Shown here piece after piece: positions 61,438 through 64,000 of a stretch of 64,000 nt of DNA (position 1 is the first letter of the stretch; each line of letters begins with the position of its first letter). Source of the DNA: Thalassospira lucentensis MCCC 1A00383 = DSM 14000 (lineage in GTDB: Bacteria; Pseudomonadota; Alphaproteobacteria; Rhodospirillales; Thalassospiraceae); contig NZ_ATWN01000004.1 of assembly GCF_000421265.1 (NCBI RefSeq), positions 1-64,000 on the forward strand, written 5' to 3'. Position numbers and translations under genes: made by a program. The notes beneath the pieces are model-generated. The model saw only the letters and a program-made list of their open reading frames with translations. It searched no databases and was not told the DNA's origin.

Positions 61438-62579
61438 CACATCACCTCGATTTCAGCCTGAAGGGCACCAGATGTTTTGATTGCCTGAAGAATGGTGATC
61501 ATATCGCGTGGTCCGACACCAAGGCTATTAAGGCCGTTAACCAGTTCCTGCAGGCTAACGCCGCTATTGAGGACACCAAGCTGGTTGTCTTCGCCTTCAT
61601 CGACCTCAATATTGGTGCGGTCGACAACCTCGGTATTTCCGCCTTGAGAAAATGGAGAAGGCTGTGAAACCTGAGGAGTTTCAGTAACGCGGATGGTCAG
61701 ATTGCCTTGCGCAATGGCGACCCGATTAATGCGGACATTTTCACCCATCACAATTGTGCCGGTATTTTCGTCAATCACCACGCGGGCGATCTGATCTGGC
61801 TCAACACGCAGCTGTTCGATATCGGTCAGCAGTGCAACGACATCCTGATTGTAGCTGTCTGGGATGACCAGACGAACAGTGCCCGGGTCGCTGGCGCGTG
61901 CTGCAACCTGGCCCAAATAAGCATTGATGGCATCTGAAACGCGGCGTGCGGTGGTGAAATCTGGATTGCGCAGAACAACAGACATGTCTTGCATGGAATT
62001 GAGATTGAAATCGATTTCGCGTTCGACAATGCCGCCGCTGGCGATCCGTGCGGACGTTGGAACGCCTTTAACAACTGTTTCTGCGTTGCCGCCGGCCGAG
62101 AAGCCGCCAACTGCAAGGTTGCCCTGGGCGACGGCATAAACTTCGCCGTCTGCACCAACCATCGGGGTTACCAGTAATGTACCGCCCTGAAGGCTTTCAG
62201 AGGTGCCGATGGCACTGATGCTGACATCAATGCGTGATCCCTGACGTGAAAAGGGGGGCAGCGTTGCGGTTACCATGACGGCGGCAATATTATCAGAGTC
62301 AATATCTTCGATCTGATCGCGGACGTTGATCCCAAGACGCTCAAGCATGGCGACCATGCTTTGGCGGGTAAATTCTGCATCGCCCAGATCATCGCCGGTA
62401 CCGTTCAAGCCAACCACAAGGCCATAACCAACCAGCATGTTGTCACGGACGCCTTCGAAATCGGCGATATCCTTGATGCGCGACTGAGCGTGGGCTGGAG
62501 CCATCTGCGTCAGGGCGAGCATACCCAGCGCGACGGCGATCGTCGCTTTGCGTGCTATGTTGCCAAGGCCTGTGATCAT
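61437..62579 (-). CDS. flgI: Flagellar P-ring protein FlgI
   Basis: 380 residues with a Sec signal peptide (ALGMLALTQMAPAHAQS). FlgI motifs are clear: RIKDIADFEGVRDNMLVGYGLVVGLNGTGD and the C-terminal SLQELVNGLNSLGVGPRDMITILQAIKTSGALQAEIEVM. It forms the peptidoglycan-level bushing around the rod. First gene of a minus-strand run flgI-flgJ-flgN-flgK-flgL, with a -24/-12 promoter ~85 bases upstream and divergent fliX beyond. Confidence 0.96.
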   Translation of the reverse strand: MITGLGNIARKATIAVALGMLALTQMAPAHAQSRIKDIADFEGVRDNMLVGYGLVVGLNGTGDDLGDAEFTRQSMVAMLERLGINVRDQIEDIDSDNIAAVMVTATLPPFSRQGSRIDVSISAIGTSESLQGGTLLVTPMVGADGEVYAVAQGNLAVGGFSAGGNAETVVKGVPTSARIASGGIVEREIDFNLNSMQDMSVVLRNPDFTTARRVSDAINAYLGQVAARASDPGTVRLVIPDSYNQDVVALLTDIEQLRVEPDQIARVVIDENTGTIVMGENVRINRVAIAQGNLTIRVTETPQVSQPSPFSQGGNTEVVDRTNIEVDEGEDNQLGVLNSGVSLQELVNGLNSLGVGPRDMITILQAIKTSGALQAEIEVM

Positions 62580-62664
62580 ACTGTTTGTTCCGCTTCGACT
62601 TGGGATGCTTTGGCATCCAACAAATGGTGCGATCGATCATGTTAATCGCGTTTGTAAGCTGTTC

Positions 62665-62680
62665 TGCGAAAATCGTGCCA
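62665..62680 (-). promoter_or_regulatory. Sigma-54 promoter of the flgI operon
   Basis: On the minus strand TGGCACGATTTTCGCA, matching TGGCACGNNNNTTGCW except one base (C for T in the -12 box). The predicted start near 62654 gives a ~75-base leader to flgI. Confidence 0.75.
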
Positions 62681-62829
62681 ATTACCGCTTCGTGCGGGAT
62701 TGACCTACAAGCTGTCGTCTTTGCCGAGTTTATCGGGCGAAAATCACGACTGTTTTTAGATATGGGGACCAAAAGTGCGGGGCCGTTTCAGCCACTCGGC
62801 ATTTTTTTCCCGTTGCGCGGTTTCCCAGA

Positions 62830-62861
62830 TTGAGGGAGACTCTATGTCATACGTATATAAT
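62830..62861 (+). promoter_or_regulatory. Possible promoter of fliX
   Basis: TTGAGG is followed after 18 bp by TATATA, overlapping TATAAT at 62856-62861. The match is moderate; the leader to fliX would be ~100 bases. Confidence 0.35.
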
Positions 62862-62966
62862 GTATCGAGGCGTGGGTTTTATTCTGGAAGAATATAGCAG
62901 TTTGGGACCCAAACGTCATACGGCGTTAAATGCAAGATATTACCACAGACAGGACAGGCACGGGTC

Positions 62967-63407
62967 ATGAAGGTTAGCGGTTCCAAGGCTGCCGGTACGA
63001 GCGGGACGACGCGTAAAAAGGCGTCTGGTGCGTCTGGCGGTGGGTTTGCAGATGCCATACGTTCGCTCGATTCTGGTGGAGAAGCCAGCGGTGCGGGAAG
63101 TGTTCACGGTGCTAGTGGTGTTAGTGCACTGGATGCGCTTCTCGCACTTCAGCAAAGTGGTGATGCACTTGATTCGCCCAAAAAAGCAGGCGTATTGCGC
63201 GCTAAAAGCGTGCTGGAACAGCTTGAAGCCGTGCGTGACGGGCTTCTAAGTGGGGCCTTGTCTGGTGCGCGTTTGCAGCAGTTGGTTGGGCTGCTTGATC
63301 AGCAACGTGAAAATATCGACGATCCGGAACTTTCCGCCGTACTCGACGAGATTGATCTGCGTGCACGGGTCGAACTGGCCAAACTGGAAGTTTCCGGGCT
63401 GATTTAA
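62967..63407 (+). CDS. fliX: Flagellar assembly regulator FliX
   Basis: 146 residues. The N-terminal ~50 are Gly/Ser/Ala-rich and presumably flexible. The C-terminal part (VSALDALLALQQ, AKSVLEQLEAVRDGLLSGALSGARLQQLVGLLDQQRENIDDPELSAVLDEIDLRARVELAKLE) matches FliX. In Caulobacter, FliX binds FlbD and ties late flagellar transcription to assembly. flbD is at 37327 here. The divergent position from flgI is also that of Caulobacter. A weak hairpin (63440-63455) separates it from dksA. Confidence 0.92.
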   Translation: MKVSGSKAAGTSGTTRKKASGASGGGFADAIRSLDSGGEASGAGSVHGASGVSALDALLALQQSGDALDSPKKAGVLRAKSVLEQLEAVRDGLLSGALSGARLQQLVGLLDQQRENIDDPELSAVLDEIDLRARVELAKLEVSGLI

Positions 63408-63439
63408 ATCTGAAATTTCCAGTGTGTCGCACCTGAGAA

Positions 63440-63455
63440 CCCCAGAGTTCTGGGG
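63440..63455 (+). terminator. Short hairpin between fliX and dksA
   Basis: CCCCAGA pairs with TCTGGGG across a two-base loop (so effectively a six-pair stem). It is followed by CTATTCG only, so termination would be weak. Confidence 0.3.
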
Positions 63456-63492
63456 CTATTCGTATTCATTCATATTTATTTGTTCAATCATC

Positions 63493-63521
63493 TTGCACCG
63501 TTGGCGTGCTGCATCTATATT
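63493..63521 (+). promoter_or_regulatory. Promoter of dksA
   Basis: TTGCAC and TATATT are separated by exactly 17 bp, placing the start near 63528, about 30 bases before the dksA ATG. Confidence 0.6.
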
Positions 63522-63557
63522 GCCGCGCGATCGAACAGTCCTGTATAGAGGGCATAC

Positions 63558-63974
63558 ATGACTATCACTCTGCCACCAGACTATCGTCCTGCTGAGGACG
63601 AAGAATTCATGAACCCGCGTCAGCGCGAATATTTCCGTCAGAAACTTCTGACCTGGCGGGCAGAACTTCTGCATGAATCATCTGAAACATTAGCGAACCT
63701 GCAAGATGGCGGGCTTCAAGAAGCTGATCTGAGTGACCGCGCATCTGCGGAAACGGATCGGTCACTTGAGCTTCGTACTCGTGACAGGGCGCGCAAGCTG
63801 ATTTCAAAAATTGATGCTGCTTTGCGTCGAATTGAAGATGGATCTTATGGTTACTGTGAAGAAACCGAAGAGCCGATCAGTTTGAAAAGACTTGAAGCTC
63901 GTCCAATTGCGACCCTGAGCATCGAAGCCCAGGAACGTCACGAACGGATGGAGCGCACACGTCGCGACGATTGA
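63558..63974 (+). CDS. dksA: RNA polymerase-binding factor DksA
   Basis: 138 residues. It has the coiled-coil region (NPRQREYFRQKLLTWRAELLHESSETLANLQ, then EADLSDRASAETDRSLELRTRDRARKLISKIDAALRRIEDGSYGYC) with the Asp-x-x-Asp/Ala tip. The zinc-finger part keeps one Cys (GYCEETEEP) and then reads ATLSIEAQERHE where the second Cys pair should be. DksA binds the polymerase secondary channel and, with ppGpp, retunes transcription. The loss of zinc ligands is common in Alphaproteobacteria. It follows fliX, as in Caulobacter. Confidence 0.94.
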   Translation: MTITLPPDYRPAEDEEFMNPRQREYFRQKLLTWRAELLHESSETLANLQDGGLQEADLSDRASAETDRSLELRTRDRARKLISKIDAALRRIEDGSYGYCEETEEPISLKRLEARPIATLSIEAQERHERMERTRRDD

Positions 63975-64000
63975 TCGCGCCGGGTGACAAAAAAAGATAA

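Larger units (their letters stand above)
62580..62966. other. Divergent flgI/fliX control region
   Basis: No gene is seen. It contains a -24/-12 promoter facing flgI (62665-62680) and a possible sigma-70-type promoter facing fliX (62830-62861). Between them, 62690-62820, I see no clear element. Confidence 0.55.

Overview
The window is a densely coded stretch of an alphaproteobacterial chromosome. It carries CtrA and ChpT of the CckA-ChpT-CtrA phosphorelay, the Caulobacter-type flagellar regulators FlbD and FliX, and a zinc-finger-poor DksA directly after fliX. Together with polar-flagellum genes (flhF, flhG) and FliW/FliS/FlaG, this suggests a motile, probably marine or aquatic member of the Rhodospirillales. 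Thalassospira is my best guess, from protein style alone; no database was searched.

Layout. (1) 1-346: left-edge fragment of an IS3-family insertion sequence. (2) 417-12709: mixed housekeeping genes: a short-chain dehydrogenase with a divergent AraC regulator, trmJ, a fasciclin lipoprotein, rpsD with its own promoter and structured leader, an MscS-type channel, grxD, rarD, a BolA-family gene, moaA and several small unknowns. (3) 13074-21395: chpT, then a chemotaxis operon cheA-cheW-cheY-cheB-cheR followed by a membrane methyltransferase. CheA is a hybrid with a receiver; CheB and CheR carry long low-complexity segments. (4) 21541-24716: ctrA, with GANTC sites and GTTAAC boxes upstream, divergent from fliI-fliJ. 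(5) 24709-31528: a lipoprotein with a possible ribosome-site hairpin, YbaK, TerC, a YnjBCD-type ABC transporter, a 2OG-Fe(II) dioxygenase and an unknown gene. (6) 31638-43334, all minus strand: fliF, fliH, fliN, motA, flbD, flhA, flhF, flhG and a FliK-like protein. fliG is missing from its usual place between fliF and fliH. (7) 43639-47836: fliK-flgD-flgE. (8) 48132-62579, all minus strand: fliS, fliD, flaG, two near-identical flagellins, a TPR-methyltransferase, fliW, flgL, flgK, flgN, flgJ, flgI. (9) 62967-63974: fliX and dksA on the plus strand.

How it fits together. CtrA and ChpT supply cell-cycle control of early flagellar genes. FlbD is a sigma-54 activator whose receiver has lost its acidic pocket, and FliX is its known partner in Caulobacter. 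Three sigma-54-type -24/-12 elements can be read upstream of fliK, fliD and flgI, exactly where a FlbD/FliX regulon would place late genes. The most interesting under-described items are the TPR-methyltransferase in the flagellin locus (candidate flagellin modification), the FliK-like protein next to flhG, the missing fliG, the repeat tail of CheR, and the promoter architecture of ctrA. I found no convincing wholly new multi-gene system, CRISPR array, tRNA or rRNA.
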